NCBI GenBank assembly: GCA_022376925.1
Contig: JAIOJX010000025.1
Location: forward strand, 187,301,801 to 187,365,800
DNA: 64,000 nt
Origin: Tragulus kanchil
Taxonomy: Eukaryota > Chordata > Mammalia > Artiodactyla > Tragulidae
Reading direction: 5' to 3'
In this document: positions 1 through 13,800 of the stretch, in pieces
How the letters are laid out: each line of letters starts with the position of its first letter
Numbering within the stretch: the first letter of the stretch is position 1
Made by a program: the position numbers and the translations under genes
Notes under the pieces: generated by a model
Told to the model about the DNA's origin: nothing
Seen by the model: the letters and a program-made list of their open reading frames with translations, nothing else
Database searches by the model: none

Positions 1-59
1 CTCGGCTGGACCACGCAAGCAGGAGCGAGTGGGGTAAAGTATGTGTCAAGTGTTCAAAG

Positions 60-540
60 GAAAAAAAAAAAAAACACCAACCTAGAATTCTGTATCCAGT
101 GAAACTATCCTTCAAGAGTGAAGGAGAAATAAAGACTTCCTCGGACAAACAAACACTGAGGGAATGCGTCTCCAGCAGACCTGCCCTGCAAGAAATGTTA
201 AAATTTTCTTCAGGAAGAAGGAACACAATGTAGGTCAGAAACCTGGATTTACACACAGGAAGGGAGAACAATGGAGAAGGAATACACACAAGTAAACTAA
301 TCAATCTAGAAATGTAGTAGTAACAGTAACAATGCACCAGGTGAGTCATACTGGATAAGGATGACTGCACGTCACAGGGACAGGAGGAAGCACCTAGGGA
401 CAGTCTGTTACAAGACCTCAGGCACACACGAAGCAGAGGAGAGGTGCTGAAGGGGTCCTATCCTAGTCAGAGGGCATGTTCTCACCCAGCTGCTAAAATG
501 GAAACAAAGGTATAACTGATATGCTAAGAGGAGATAAAAT
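60..540 (+). mobile_element. Diverged L1 fragment (ORF1 end and following)
   Basis: The stretch from caacctagaattctgtatcc through gaaactatccttcaagagtg, aaggagaaataaagacttcc and agacctgccctgcaagaaat matches the end of L1 ORF1. The rest of 540-2681, duplicated in D1, has further weak L1-like pieces such as gaaatcagtaacagaaagac. No frame is open. Confidence 0.75.
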
Positions 541-2681
541 GTAATCAGAAGATGGTCAACTGAAAGTAGAGAAGGCAGAAAAAGTCACCTTTGGTAACAA
601 ATAGAAAATAGTTAACAAGAGCCATTCATCCAAACCCACAAAAAAGTCACTTCCCAGTGAACGGAGTAAACTCACCAGTGGCCGAGTGTAGTGAACAACA
701 AGGACCTCCCCCAGCCGCCCAAGTCCGGAACCAAGGACATCTGTCTGCAAGATGCCTGCTGTGAGCAGTGGCGGGGAGCCCCCAGGAAGCCCTCGGGGAG
801 CCTGGAGGAGCTGCCCTACCGGCAGACAGACCAGACCACAGAGCAGGAAGGAATAAGACCAGGGTGAAGAGGGTCGTTCCCTAGCAACACAACCGAGTGC
901 ACAACTCTGAACACATCAGCATCTCACAAAGAGCATCAAACCACATCAAGTAAAACCTGACAGAACTGCCAGGAGAGGCAGGCGGACCCACTACACCTGC
1001 CGCAGACCCTCACCGCCCCCGCCAGCCGGGGCCCGTCGGCAGCAGAGGCCAGGAGGCACCGCACTCAACACCGTCGCTCAACTGCCACCGCACCTGATCC
1101 CGAAGAGCAGACGACCATCCGCCTAAGGAGCACGGGGCATCCGCCAAGACGGACCACACCCTGGGCCACCAAGCAAACTAGAAAGAACATAAATACAGTG
1201 TTCTGCAGTAAAAGAATGGAATTAAAGTAGAAATCAGTAACAGAAAGACAGCTAAACAATTCCCAAATATTTGTAAATTAAATTCCCTGTCACTGAGTTT
1301 CAATTTTTCCCCCTGTATTCATCTCCTGAAACTACTTTTAATCTTCAAATAACATTACTCAAGATATAAATTAAACGTATCACGGGTATGAAAACATCTG
1401 AAAATGGAAACAGTCTCCAGGCTTTCTAATCTCAGAAACATAAAATTTGAGCAGTACTCATTCCAAGCATTTTAGGTACCCACAATGGTAAAAGAAAGAA
1501 TTAAAAGAATTACAACGAAAGGAACTGCACGCACAGGACAGGAGGAAGCACCTAGGGACAGTCTGTTACAAGACCTCAGGCACACACGAAGCAGAGGAGA
1601 GGTGCTGAAGGGGTCCTATCCTAGTCAGAGGGCATGTTCTCACCCAGCTGCTAAAATGGAAACAAAGGTATAACTGATATGCTAAGAGGAGATAAAATGT
1701 AATCAGAAGATGGTCAACTGAAAGTAGAGAAGGCAGAAAAAGTCACCTTTGGTAACAAATAGAAAATAGTTAACAAGAGCCATTCATCCAAACCCACAAA
1801 AAAGTCACTTCCCAGTGAACGGAGTAAACTCACCAGTGGCCGAGTGTAGTGAACAACAAGGACCTCCCCCAGCCGCCCAAGTCCGGAACCAAGGACATCT
1901 GTCTGCAAGATGCCTGCTGTGAGCAGTGGCGGGGAGCCCCCAGGAAGCCCTCGGGGAGCCTGGAGGAGCTGCCCTACCGGCAGACAGACCAGACCACAGA
2001 GCAGGAAGGAATAAGACCAGGGGTGAAGAGGGTCGTTCCCTAGCAACACAACCGAGTGCACAACTCTGAACACATCAGCATCTCACAAAGAGCATCAAAC
2101 CACATCAAGTAAAACCTGACAGAACTGCCAGGAGAGGCAGGCGGACCCACTACACCTGCCGCAGACCCTCACCGCCCCCGCCAGCCGGGGCCCGTCGGCA
2201 GCAGAGGCCAGGAGGCACCGCACTCAACACCGTCGCTCAACTGCCACCGCACCTGATCCCGAAGAGCAGACGACCATCCGCCTAAGGAGCACGGGGCATC
2301 CGCCAAGACGGACCACACCCTGGGCCACCAAGCAAACTAGAAAGAACATAAATACAGTGTTCTGCAGTAAAAGAATGGAATTAAAGTAGAAATCAGTAAC
2401 AGAAAGACAGCTAAACAATTCCCAAATATTTGTAAATTAAATTCCCTGTCACTGAGTTTCAATTTTTCCCCCTGTATTCATCTCCTGAAACTACTTTTAA
2501 TCTTCAAATAACATTACTCAAGATATAAATTAAACGTATCACGGGTATGAAAACATCTGAAAATGGAAACAGTCTCCAGGCTTTCTAATCTCAGAAACAT
2601 AAAATTTGAGCAGTACTCATTCCAAGCATTTTAGGTACCCACAATGGTAAAAGAAAGAATTAAAAGAATTACAACGAAAGT
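363..2681. repeat. Tandem duplication D1 (unit about 1,159 bp)
   Basis: The left copy is about 363-1521 and the right copy about 1522-2681. Near the junction the right copy loses single bases (gcacgtcacaggg becomes gcacgcacagg). The content is intronic with diverged L1-like pieces and no exon. This is the first of sixteen such pairs. Confidence 0.93.
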
Positions 2682-4613
2682 GACAGAAAGTCTGAAAAGG
2701 CAGAAACTGCTCTTTAGCCAGAGCAAACCTGCTAAAGCCTTGATGACACGGAAACAGAAGCAGCCAGCAAAGCCTCAGCGGGCACAGCCGTGCCACTTGG
2801 GGCCGCCTCCCGCCTGCAGGGGTCATCTCAGCGAGCAAGCGGCCCCGACGGGCCTGAGGACAGCATGCCCTCCCACCACAGCTCACCGCGCCAGCAGCGC
2901 CCGCAGGGCTGGGCACACGCTGCCTCCCGGTACCGCCGCAGCCCCCCAGGTCAAACCAACTCAATAATACTCACCAACGTGGCAGACCTGGTGAGTGACA
3001 ACGTGAGACTGTGTTGAGAAACATCTGTACACCAAGTGCAGAGGACGTACTCCGTCAAATGCGTTTCACACGTCCAAATAAAAACGGCACCCTGCTCATG
3101 CCCTGCAACTGTGCCCGCGAGTACTCCTGACACCGCCAGGGATGTGGCTGAAGCATGGCTTCACAGTGGCTGCTCTGCACCTGCTCTTTGACCCAGGAAC
3201 CTTCTCCGTCAATCCACGGATGACAGTCCAGTGGGTAACAAGTAACTTCGACACGGACGCCGCCTCCTCCCCCTCCCCTTCTACAGACCGCCGGGAACGT
3301 CCTGAAGAAAGGCCAACACTCAGGGAAGATCAGTTTTAACCAGAGTGGGAGTAATCCATTTCACTACCTGGAAGATCTTTAGGAACTAATTCTTGAATAC
3401 TTTCTACCAGCAAGAACATGTGACAGAACATTCTATATGCTTTTCTCCAGGAGGTTCCCCAGGGACTGGGTAATGGAGCTCTATTCAGGTAAGAACAGCT
3501 CCCAAATTCACATGCTCACCGGAGGAAAAGGACGAGGGATCAGGTGGATCCTGCCAGCAGCGTGGCCTTGAATGCATGCAGAATAGGCTCTTTTACATCA
3601 CCCGGCTAACAGAGGAGCTACTAAGTGTGCACGCTGAACGGCAGTTAACCTAATAAAACTGAAGCATAAATCTGAGCGGCTACCAAGCACTTACTAACAG
3701 AACATAACAAACTGAGGGTACTCTGCCATAAACATGTGGTTATCAATCGGGGCCCTCCCCAAGAGTGAGGGCTGATAGGTGGTCTGAGAAAGTCCCTTCC
3801 ACACGACATGCTCCCTTTCTCTCACAGCAGAGAATCACGATTTATCAGTAGAGTTTGGGGAAAATTCTATTTTTGACCTATGAGAACTAGTACCATTAGC
3901 CAGAATAACTGATAGAAAAATTATGATCAGAATCAATAAAAGAAAGTTCAAAATAGCACGAAAGGCAAAGCTGCCTAAGGTACAAAGAATGACATGAACC
4001 TGGAAATCCCACTGTAGGGGCTGAGACACCGAGTGTCGGTCGGTCTGAGGTTCTCGCCCAGAGGCACACGCGTCACCTCCTGCCCGGCCCAGGGGGCCCG
4101 GGCCCCCGCCCCACCCCCGGCACAGCCGTCTCCACCGCAGATGCCCAGGGCCCCTCCTCTGAGCCTATAGCACAGTCTTGGGTTCCACGCTTAGAGGACA
4201 GCCTGTGGAGGCCCCGTGGAGCCCGGCCCGTGCGAAAGGAGGCCCGCGAGTTCAAGCTGCTCCAGCCACCGCGGCCAGGTCCCAAAAAGCCGGAGACGTG
4301 GCCTGTCCTCTGGGTGGGCAGAAACCCCGTGTGGACCGTCCCTAGCACAACCTGCTACTCCAGCGCCGTCTGAAAACTTCTTCACGTACTCGTTAATTCT
4401 GAAGGAATGAGCCATGACTGTCATGATTGTTTTTTTAAGTGTAAATGCTGAAAATTTCAGGAGTTAAAGATAGCCGGTAAAAGGAAATGTCTGCAGGCCC
4501 CCCAAGCGTGGATACTGTTTCCACTGTTTCCCATTACGGATCTGCTTGTTAAAACATGCTCTCCTCGAGGTCTGAGGGAGGAGTGAGCTTCCCAGCCCTT
4601 TCTGCCCACTCAC
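2682..4613. other. FAM193A: Intron below FAM193A exon 12, nothing recognised
   Basis: Unique sequence apart from a GC-rich block at 4030-4350. I see no exon that fits the next FAM193A segment, no tRNA, and no clear SINE. The short open frames here look like chance. Confidence 0.7.
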
Positions 4614-4865
4614 CTTACTGTGCGTGAAGGGGGGCGCGGTGTACAAGGTGGGGTGGATGAGCGGGCGAGGCAGGTGCGGGACGGCGTGCAAGGGCACATG
4701 CCCGTGGATGTGGGGGTACAGATGCAGAGCGGGGTGCGTGGGCTTCTCAGGGCTCAGAAGCTGGTGGCCGGGAGGCAGGGCACCAGCAGTCACTGCTGAC
4801 GGCGTCAGTCCCGACGCCTCCTGGTTACACACATGACACTCACAGGTGTTGGGCGCTTGTTCTGC
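4614..4865 (-). CDS. FAM193A: FAM193A window exon 12 (84 codons, phase 0/0)
   Basis: The acceptor is tttcccctcag before GCAGAACAAG and the donor is GTGAGTGG after CACAGTAAG. The peptide begins AEQAPNTCECHVCNQEASGL, continues through a Pro/Gly-rich segment and a His/Pro/Leu-rich repeat-like stretch (HLYPHIHGHVPLHAVPHL), and ends PPFTHSK. The CECHVC cluster is the last cysteine group in the window. The next exon known from the family was not found between 1 and 4613, so it should lie beyond the left edge. Confidence 0.94.
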
Positions 4866-7800
4866 CTGAGGGGAAAGAGAAGAAAAGTGTTCAGTGAGTG
4901 AGTGCTGAGCACTCAGGGCAACACAGAACGGCGTGGACGGAGTCGGCCGCCACACACACGCCCCAGGCAGCTGGCCCCTCCTGGCGAGGCCAACGAGGGC
5001 CCCAGGGCTGGGAGGGAAGAGACCTGGAAAGAGGGGTGCGCACCTCACCCCAGCTGCGCGTCTGCTGACAGCAGCCACGCCCGCCTGCACCCCGCGCCTG
5101 TCCGAGCACGGGCACGGGGACTGCAAGACGGCAGAGTGGCGAGGGGGCTGGGACCAAGGGCAACGAGGCCAGCGGCGCCACGCTCCACTGGCTCACACTG
5201 CGCAGCGGAGGGCTGCACAGAGACTCTCCACGTGCCCCAGAGATGGGACTTCCGGCAGAATGACGCAGTCGGTGACTCTTCTCCCTCAAAACAAGTGCAA
5301 AACCGAACACAACTGTCAAAGGCAATCGTTTTGAGGCTCTGGAAATCAACCAAAGGAAAAAAAGACATATTGAGAAGCGTTTATTCATGCACATCTGCTA
5401 GAACTTCTAGGCAAGAATAGAAGGAGTCTAGCCTTCTTGCCCAGGGAGACAGTCTTCCTATTCCCAACTCCCCTACACCCCTTAGAAACTAAACTAAAAA
5501 ACAAATCAAAATAAACAGAATTCAAGAATCAATAGCAGAAGTAAAAATGGTACACTAAAGTCTTGTTGGATACAAAAAGGAAAGAAAAGGAAAGACAGAG
5601 GTACAAAAAACATAAGACACAGAAACAACCAGCAAAATGGCAGATGGAAAATCACAACAATTACATCAAATGTAAATGAGGCATTTCAAAGCGACTGATG
5701 GACAGGAGAAAAATGTAAGACCAGACCAAACGACTGCAAGGCAAATTTTAGATTCAAAGACACAAAAAAGCTCAAAGTAAACAATGAAAAGATACATCAC
5801 AGACACACAGTACCCTGAAGACAGTTGGAGGGCTATATTAATATAAGACAACCTAAGATAAGAAATACTAGCACGGAGGCATTTCACAGTGGCAAAAGGG
5901 TCAACGTACTAAGGAGACAGAACAACAATCACACTGGGGGACACCACTGTCCCAGAATGCACGACAGACACTGGCAGATTCGAAAAAGGAACAGACAACC
6001 CAAAAGCTGTATGTAACAGAAGACTTCAGTATCTCTCTCGCGATAACGTGCAGAGCTAGACAGGCCGTCAGTAAGAACACAGAAGGCCTGAATAATGCCA
6101 CCAACCAACTGGGCTGCTCATTTACAGGACACTCCCCTACCAGGGCAAGTCACAGCTTTCAAGTACACATCTAAGACAGACCACGTTAGGCCGTAAAACA
6201 AGGCTCAATTAATGTTTGAGCTCTAAAAACCAGTAATCTAAGCTTTACATTTAACAAGCTAGAAAAAGAACAAACCAAACCCAAAGAATATAGAAAGAAA
6301 TAATGGAGATCAAAACAAATTAATGAAACAGAGAAGAGGAAAACAGAGAAAAGTAACAAGACCAAAAATTGGTTATTTACAAAAATGGACAAACCTATGG
6401 CCAGACTGATCCAGGGAGTTAAAAACGAGCAAACAAAATAACCCATATCAGGATTTAACATCACTATAGTCTCTATGGAATCAAAAGGGGTACTAACCAA
6501 CCATATGATATCAAATTAGACAACTTAAGATGAAATGGACAAATTCCTGAAAAGACACAAATCATTAAACTCAGCCCAAGAAGAAATGGAAAATCTGAAC
6601 AGACCAGTAACAAGTAAACATTTGAATTAGTAACTACAAATTTTCCCATAAAAAAAGACCAGGTCCATAGAATTTCAATGGTGAATTCCATCAAGTATTT
6701 AAGAAATCTCAATCTCAGACAAATTCCTTCAGAAAACATAGGCACAGGGGCTTCCCCTGGTGATCCAGTGGGTAAGGACACCGCCTTGCAGTGCAAGGGG
6801 CGCCAGTTCGATCCCTGGCCTGGGAAGATCCCACATGCCGCGGAGCGGCTGGACCCATGTGTCCAATTACCGAGCCAGAGCTCTGGCGCGCACGCACCCA
6901 GAGCCGGTGCTCTGAGACGACAGACGCCACCGCGATGGGAGGCCCACAGGAGCCAAAGAACAAGGACGGATGAAAATGGAGAAATGAAAGACCAATAGAA
7001 GTGCCCTCCCGCTCCCCTCCCTCCCCAACCCGACCCCCGCCCAAAATAAATAAATAAATCTTTAAAAAAAAAAAAAAGAAAGAAAACATAGGCACAGTCA
7101 AATAAATAAATTAACATTAACAAAACAAAACAGGGCTTCCCTGGTGGTCCAGTGGGTAGAGAGTCCGCCTTGCAGTGGAAGGGGCACCACCAGTTTGATC
7201 CCTGGCCCGGGAAGATCCCGTGCACCGGTGTGTCTAATTATGAGCCAGCTCTGGCGTGCATTTGCCCAGAGGCGATGCTCTGCAGAGGCCAATGCAATGG
7301 GAGGCCCACACAGGCCAAAAGAATAAAAGACGGATGAAAAATAAATTAATGAAACAGAGAAGAGGAAAACAGAGAAAAGTAACAAGACCAAAAATTGGTT
7401 ATTTACAAAAATGGACAAACCTATGGCCAGACTGATCCAGGGAGTTAAAAACGAGCAAACAAAATAACCCATATCAGGATTTAACATCACTATAGTCTCT
7501 ATGGAATCAAAAGGGGTACTAACCAACCATATGATATCAAATTAGACAACTTAAGATGAAATGGACAAATTCCTGAAAAGACACAAATCATTAAACTCAG
7601 CCCAAGAAGAAATGGAAAATCTGAACAGACCAGTAACAAGTAAACATTTGAATTAGTAACTACAAATTTTCCCATAAAAAAAGACCAGGTCCATAGAATT
7701 TCAATGGTGAATTCCATCAAGTATTTAAGAAATCTCAATCTCAGACAAATTCCTTCAGAAAACATAGGCACAGGGGCTTCCCCTGGTGATCCAGTGGGTA

Positions 7801-10800
7801 AGGACACCGCCTTGCAGTGCAAGGGGCGCCAGTTCGATCCCTGGCCTGGGAAGATCCCACATGCCGCGGAGCGGCTGGACCCATGTGTCCAATGACCGAG
7901 CCGGAGCTCTGGAGCGCATGCGCCCGGAGCCGGTGCTCTGAGACGACAGACGCCACCGCGATGGGAGGCCCACAGGAGCCAAAGAACAAGGACGGATGAA
8001 AATGGAGAAATGAAAGACCAATAGAAGTGCCCTCCCGCTCCCCTCCCTCCCCAACCCGACCCCCGCCCAAAATAAATAAATAAATCTTTAAAAAAAAAAA
8101 AAAGAAAGAAAACATAGGCACAGTCAAATAAATAAATTAACATTAACAAAACAAAACAGGGCTTCCCTGGTGGTCCAGTGGGTAGAGAGTCCGCCTTGCA
8201 GTGGAAGGGGCACCACCAGTTTGATCCCTGGCCCGGGAAGATCCCGTGCACCGGTGTGTCTAATTATGAGCCAGCTCTGGCGTGCATTTGCCCAGAGGCG
8301 ATGCTCTGCAGCGAGCGGCCACTGCAATGGGAGGCCTACACATGCCAAAGAATAAAAAAGATGGATGAAAATAAATATAAAAATAAAAAAGAGGCATGAT
8401 GGTGGGGGGGGGGACCCAAATGAGAAAACTTTACCATAGAATTAAAAGTATTTAAAAATCTAAGAATTTATTTAAGAAACACAGACTAGAAATTTTTTAA
8501 ATTGCAGAAATTAAAGATGACCTAAATAAATGGAAGGAAACAGCATGTTCAATTTTTCTAAGATTGCATTTTCCCAAATTGATCTTCATCATCCCAGAAA
8601 AGATTAGGCCCAGAGGATTTTGCTGATGAATTTCATCAAATATTCAAGAATTCAACGCAGCCTCTATCAAAATCCAAGCAAGTCTCCTGCAGAGGCGGAG
8701 GCTGCTCCTGAAACGCACAGGGAGCCCCTGGCGGCCAGCGCTGAGAGTCCAGCACCTCCGCTGCCGGGGCCCAGGGCGACGCCTGGTCAGGGAAGTGCCA
8801 TCCCGTAAGCCACAGGCGGGCTCCCCGCAGAAACACGATAATAAAATGAAGTGTACACTAAACTAGCACAACACTGTAACACAGCTGCACTCTGACAAAA
8901 ATTAATTTTAAAAAAGTTAACATTACCACCAGGAAAAAGCCATGTATGAGAAACGCAAAGGACTTTGAACAGCCTTAACAATTCTGAAAAAGGCCCAGCA
9001 AGTGCAGGCAGATCCTACTTGACTTCCAAACTTACAAAGAGCAACAATCAGGCGGAGAACAGGTTTATGGATGCAGAGATCAGAGGAGCAGGATACTGAG
9101 CCCAGACATCAACCCTCATGCTCACGTTCAACTGATTCTCAACAAGTCCTCTGACTACATGGACCACAACAAACTGGAAAATTCTGAAAGAGATGGGAAT
9201 ACCAGACTACCTTATCTGCCTCCAGCGAAATCTGTATGCAGGTCAAGAAGTAACAGAAGGGGACGTGGAACAATGGACTGGTTCCAAATTGGGAAAGGAG
9301 CACATCAAGGCTGGAAATCGTCACCCTGCTTATTCAACTTCTATGCAGACAGAGTACATGATGAGAAATGCTGGGCTAGATAAAGCACAAGCTAGAATCA
9401 AGACTGCCAGGATAAATACCAATAACCTCAGATATGCAGATGACACCGCCCTTACAGCAGAAAGCGAAGAGGAACTAAAGAGCCTCTTGAAGAAGGTGAA
9501 AGAGAAGAGTGAAAATTCAGCCCCGACTCATTGAAGAACAATTTATTTAAGAAACACAGACTAGAAATTTTTTAAATTGCAGAAATTAAAGATGACCTAA
9601 ATAAATGGAAGGAAACAGCATGTTCAATTTTTCTAAGATTGCATTTTCCCAAATTGATCTTCATCATCCCAGAAAAGATTAGGCCCAGAGGATTTTGCTG
9701 ATGAATTTCATCAAATATTCAAGAATTCAACGCAGCCTCTATCAAAATCCAAGCAAGTCTCCTGCAGAGGCGGAGGCTGCTCCTGAAACGCACAGGGAGC
9801 CCCTGGCGGCCAGCGCTGAGAGTCCAGCACCTCCGCTGCCGGGGCCCAGGGCGACGCCTGGTCAGGGAAGTGCCATCCCGTAAGCCACAGGCGGGCTCCC
9901 CGCAGAAACACGATAATAAAATGAAGTGTACACTAAACTAGCACAACACTGTAACACAGCTGCACTCTGACAAAAATTAATTTTAAAAAAGTTAACATTA
10001 CCACCAGGAAAAAGCCATGTATGAGAAACGCAAAGGACTTTGAACAGCCTTAACAATTCTGAAAAAGGCCCAGCAAGTGCAGGCAGATCCTACTTGACTT
10101 CCAAACTTACAAAGAGCAACAATCAGGCGGAGAACAGGTTTATGGATGCAGAGATCAGAGGAGCAGGATACTGAGCCCAGACATCAACCCTCATGCTCAC
10201 GTTCAACTGATTCTCAACAAGTCCTCTGACTACATGGACCACAACAAACTGGAAAATTCTGAAAGAGATGGGAATACCAGACTACCTTATCTGCCTCCAG
10301 CGAAATCTGTATGCAGGTCAAGAAGTAACAGAAGGGGACGTGGAACAATGGACTGGTTCCAAATTGGGAAAGGAGCACATCAAGGCTGGAAATCGTCACC
10401 CTGCTTATTCAACTTCTATGCAGACAGAGTACATGATGAGAAATGCTGGGCTAGATAAAGCACAAGCTAGAATCAAGACTGCCAGGATAAATACCAATAA
10501 CCTCAGATATGCAGATGACACCGCCCTTACAGCAGAAAGCGAAGAGGAACTAAAGAGCCTCTTGAAGAAGGTGAAAGAGAAGAGTGAAAAATTCAGCTTA
10601 AAACTCAACATTCAAAAAACGAAGATCGTGGCATCTGGTCCCATCACTTCATGGCGAACAGATGGGAAAGCAATGGAAACAACGCAAGACTTTATTTTCT
10701 TGGGCTCCAGAGTCACTGCGGATGGTGACTGCAGCCATGAAATTAAAAGACTCTTGCTCCTTGGAAGAAAAGCTATGCTAAACCTAGACGGCACATTAAA

Positions 10801-13800
10801 AAGCAGATTACTTTGCAGACAAAAATCCATATACAAAGCGATGGCTTTTCCGGTAGTCATGTATGGATGTGAGAGTTGGACCATAAAAAAGGCAGAGCAC
10901 TGAAGAACTGATGCTTTTGAACGGTGGTGCTGGAGAAGACGCGAGAGTCCCCTGGACTGCGAGGGGGTCACGCCCGTCCGTCCTACAGAAAATCAGCCCT
11001 GAACACTCCTCGGAAGGCCTGATGCTGGAGCGCCGATCCTCTGGCCAGCTGATGCAGAGTCACCTCGCTGGAAAAGACCTGGATGCTGACAGAGACTGAA
11101 GCCAGGAGAAGAGGGCACAGGGACACAGGCTGAGATGCTTGGATGGCATCAACTCCATGGACGAGTCTGAACAAGCTCCGGCAGATGGCGACAGACAGGG
11201 CAGCCTGGCGCACTGCAGCCCAGGGGGTCCCATAGTTAGACATGAATGAGTGATGGAACAACAAACCAAAACGAGTACCTTTTGCTTTTCAAAAAACAGC
11301 ATAAAAAAAGCTAGGAGAGGGCTTCCCCTGGTGGTCCAGTGGGTAAGGACATCGCCTTGCAGTGCAAGGGGCGCTGGTTCCATCCCTGGCCTGGGAAGAT
11401 CCCACGTGCCGCGGAGCGGCTGGACCGATGTGTCCAATTACTGAGCCAGAGCTCTGGAGCACGTGCGCCCGGAGCCGGTGCTCTGCAACGACAGACGCCA
11501 CCGCGATGGGAGGCCCACAGGAGCCGAAGAACAAAGATGGATGAAAATAGAGAAATGAAAGACCAGTAGAAGTGGCCCGCCCGCTCCCCTCCCTCCCCAA
11601 CCCAACCCCCACCCAAAATAAGCAAATAAATCTTTAAAAAAAAAAAGCTAGGAGATACCAAAGACCAAAAGGAAATATTTATGGATCGCATACTGGATAA
11701 AGGAATTATTTAAAGAACTCTTAAACTCCAACACAAGATAGAAAAGGAAAGACAGCCCATACAGCCCTTAAATATCTGTGACAGAAAGCTTAACTTTGCC
11801 CATTAAAGACAAAATGAAAACTGAAACGTCACAGGGTTACCATTTCTCATCTATCAGAATGGCAAGATCCCCAAACCCTTCCAGGGGGCAGGGGAGGCCA
11901 CCACCCTCTCTGGAGACCTCCTGGGGACAGAACCGCCCACATGTGCGATGTCAGGCATGTGACAGTACTCACGGGATGCCTCAGGAAGGGAAAGCAAAGG
12001 AGGCAAACAGGAGTGCCACTCGGCAGAGACTAAGAGAAGAAAAGGAAGCAGAACTCTGGCATGTCCCACAGAGCACACAGAGAGGCCAGCGAGAGAGGGG
12101 TGCACGTGGACGGACACAGCTGGTCAGGGCGCTGCGGGCAGGAAGTGAGCAGTGGGTGTTGGTAAGCCTTTCTCACGAAGAGAGGAACCCTCGTATCTGC
12201 ATAAACAAGCACCGATGGACAGGAAGCAGGAAAGACAAACTGGCTCGCGGGCCCAGGGACGGAGAGGGCCCTGGACCGGGCGGAGCAGAGGAAGTGGGGC
12301 TCTCGGGCACACCTGCCAGCGTCGGCTCTCCCACAGACTGCACCGCCTATTACAATGGTTTCATCAGCCTTGACCTTCACATGGTCCTCCTTTCATTTAA
12401 GAACTACTTGAGCATCTACTATAAAACTCAGTTAAGAAAAAATAATTGTCTGGTATTCTCCCCTTTGGTTAAAAACTTCTTTTACTAGGAAAAAAGCTCT
12501 CTTATAAAACCAAGCTTTTTGAAATTTTAACATCCAACTCTTTTCTTTTATTAAAAGCAAAAAAAAAAAAAAGTCAACAAGCACATTCCCTCGCTTGCAC
12601 ACAAACAAACCCTCCAGGAAACCTGAACTCCCGGACCCACTCTGTGGTGCCACAAAACCCAGCCGCTGCTGACGACAGGCTCGGAATGAGGAGCACAACT
12701 CAGAGGAGGGGCCGAGCCCCACTCGCTTATCTGCATGGAGCCCTGGTTCTCTCCAGACTAGGCTTCAGAAGCTTTTCAAAGTAACCTAATTTTGTTTTCA
12801 ACAGCACTTGTGTTTAGAGAAACTAGACACAGAAAAGAGAGCCCTAGCAAACCAATATTCGAAATGATGAAACCGTACCTGCTGAGTGGGGTAGGACGGG
12901 GGTGGACTGTCCCCTTTACTGTCCTCGTTCCCGGGGCTCCCGCTCCCGAGGGCTGGGTCCTCCCTTTGGGGTCCCGGCGGCTCCCCGCTGCTCTCGCCGT
13001 CCGCCTCCTCGTCGTCGGCGTCTGAGGAGCTGCTGCTGGTGCTGCTTACCTGAGGGGACTTTAGAAACAGCCGTCGGTCATCCACAGGCTTCGCCTGGGA
13101 AGCAGACACGCCAGGGCCTGTCTTCCGTCACTCACCGTCCCCGTGAGGAAGCGGTGCCGTACCTCATCCTTCGGGGCCATGTTCTCTCCACCGCCATTCA
13201 GTTCACCGTGGACCCCATTCATGCTGGCCACCACCTCGGCGTCATCGTAGCTGCTCAGCGGGTAAATATCCGCAAACTTGGCCGACAGCGGGGCAACGTC
13301 TTCATCGTCGCTACAACTGAGACAAGCAGAAACGTCACCAAGAGGAACCCTCGTATCTGCATAAACAAGCACCGATGGACAGGAAGCAGGAAAGACAAAC
13401 TGGCTCGCGGGCCCAGGGACGGAGAGGGCCCTGGACCGGGCGGAGCAGAGGAAGTGGGGCTCTCGGGCACACCTGCCAGCGTCGGCTCTCCCACAGACTG
13501 CACCGCCTATTACAATGGTTTCATCAGCCTTGACCTTCACATGGTCCTCCTTTCATTTAAGAACTACTTGAGCATCTACTATAAAACTCAGTTAAGAAAA
13601 AATAATTGTCTGGTATTCTCCCCTTTGGTTAAAAACTTCTTTTACTAGGAAAAAAGCTCTCTTATAAAACCAAGCTTTTTGAAATTTTAACATCCAACTC
13701 TTTTCTTTTATTAAAAGCAAAAAAAAAAAAAAGTCAACAAGCACATTCCCTCGCTTGCACACAAACAAACCCTCCAGGAAACCTGAACTCCCGGACCCAC

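Larger units (their letters stand above)
6317..8368. repeat. Tandem duplication D2 (unit 1,026 bp)
   Basis: The copies are about 6317-7342 and 7343-8368. The unit holds an L1 ORF2 fragment, a long CHR-type SINE with its target-site duplication, and a short CHR-type SINE. The junction falls inside the short SINE. Six substitutions cluster within the long SINE (6868-6900 versus 7894-7926). Confidence 0.93.
8466..10590. repeat. Tandem duplication D3 (unit 1,075 bp)
   Basis: The copies are 8466-9540 and 9541-about 10590. The unit holds L1 pieces and the start of a BovB fragment. The left copy degrades over its last 25 bases (about 9515-9540) relative to the right copy before the second unit starts. 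Confidence 0.93.

Noticed and set aside
6473..8251. Minus-strand frames with the peptide GIFPGQGSNWRPLHCKA and similar, recurring at many sites
   Set aside because: They are translations of the antisense strand of CHR-type SINEs, so the recurrence is due to the mobile element, not to a gene family.
10268..10903. 211-codon open frame as a host gene
   Set aside because: It is the BovB reverse-transcriptase fragment (YADD), 5'-truncated and followed by the BovB 3' end.
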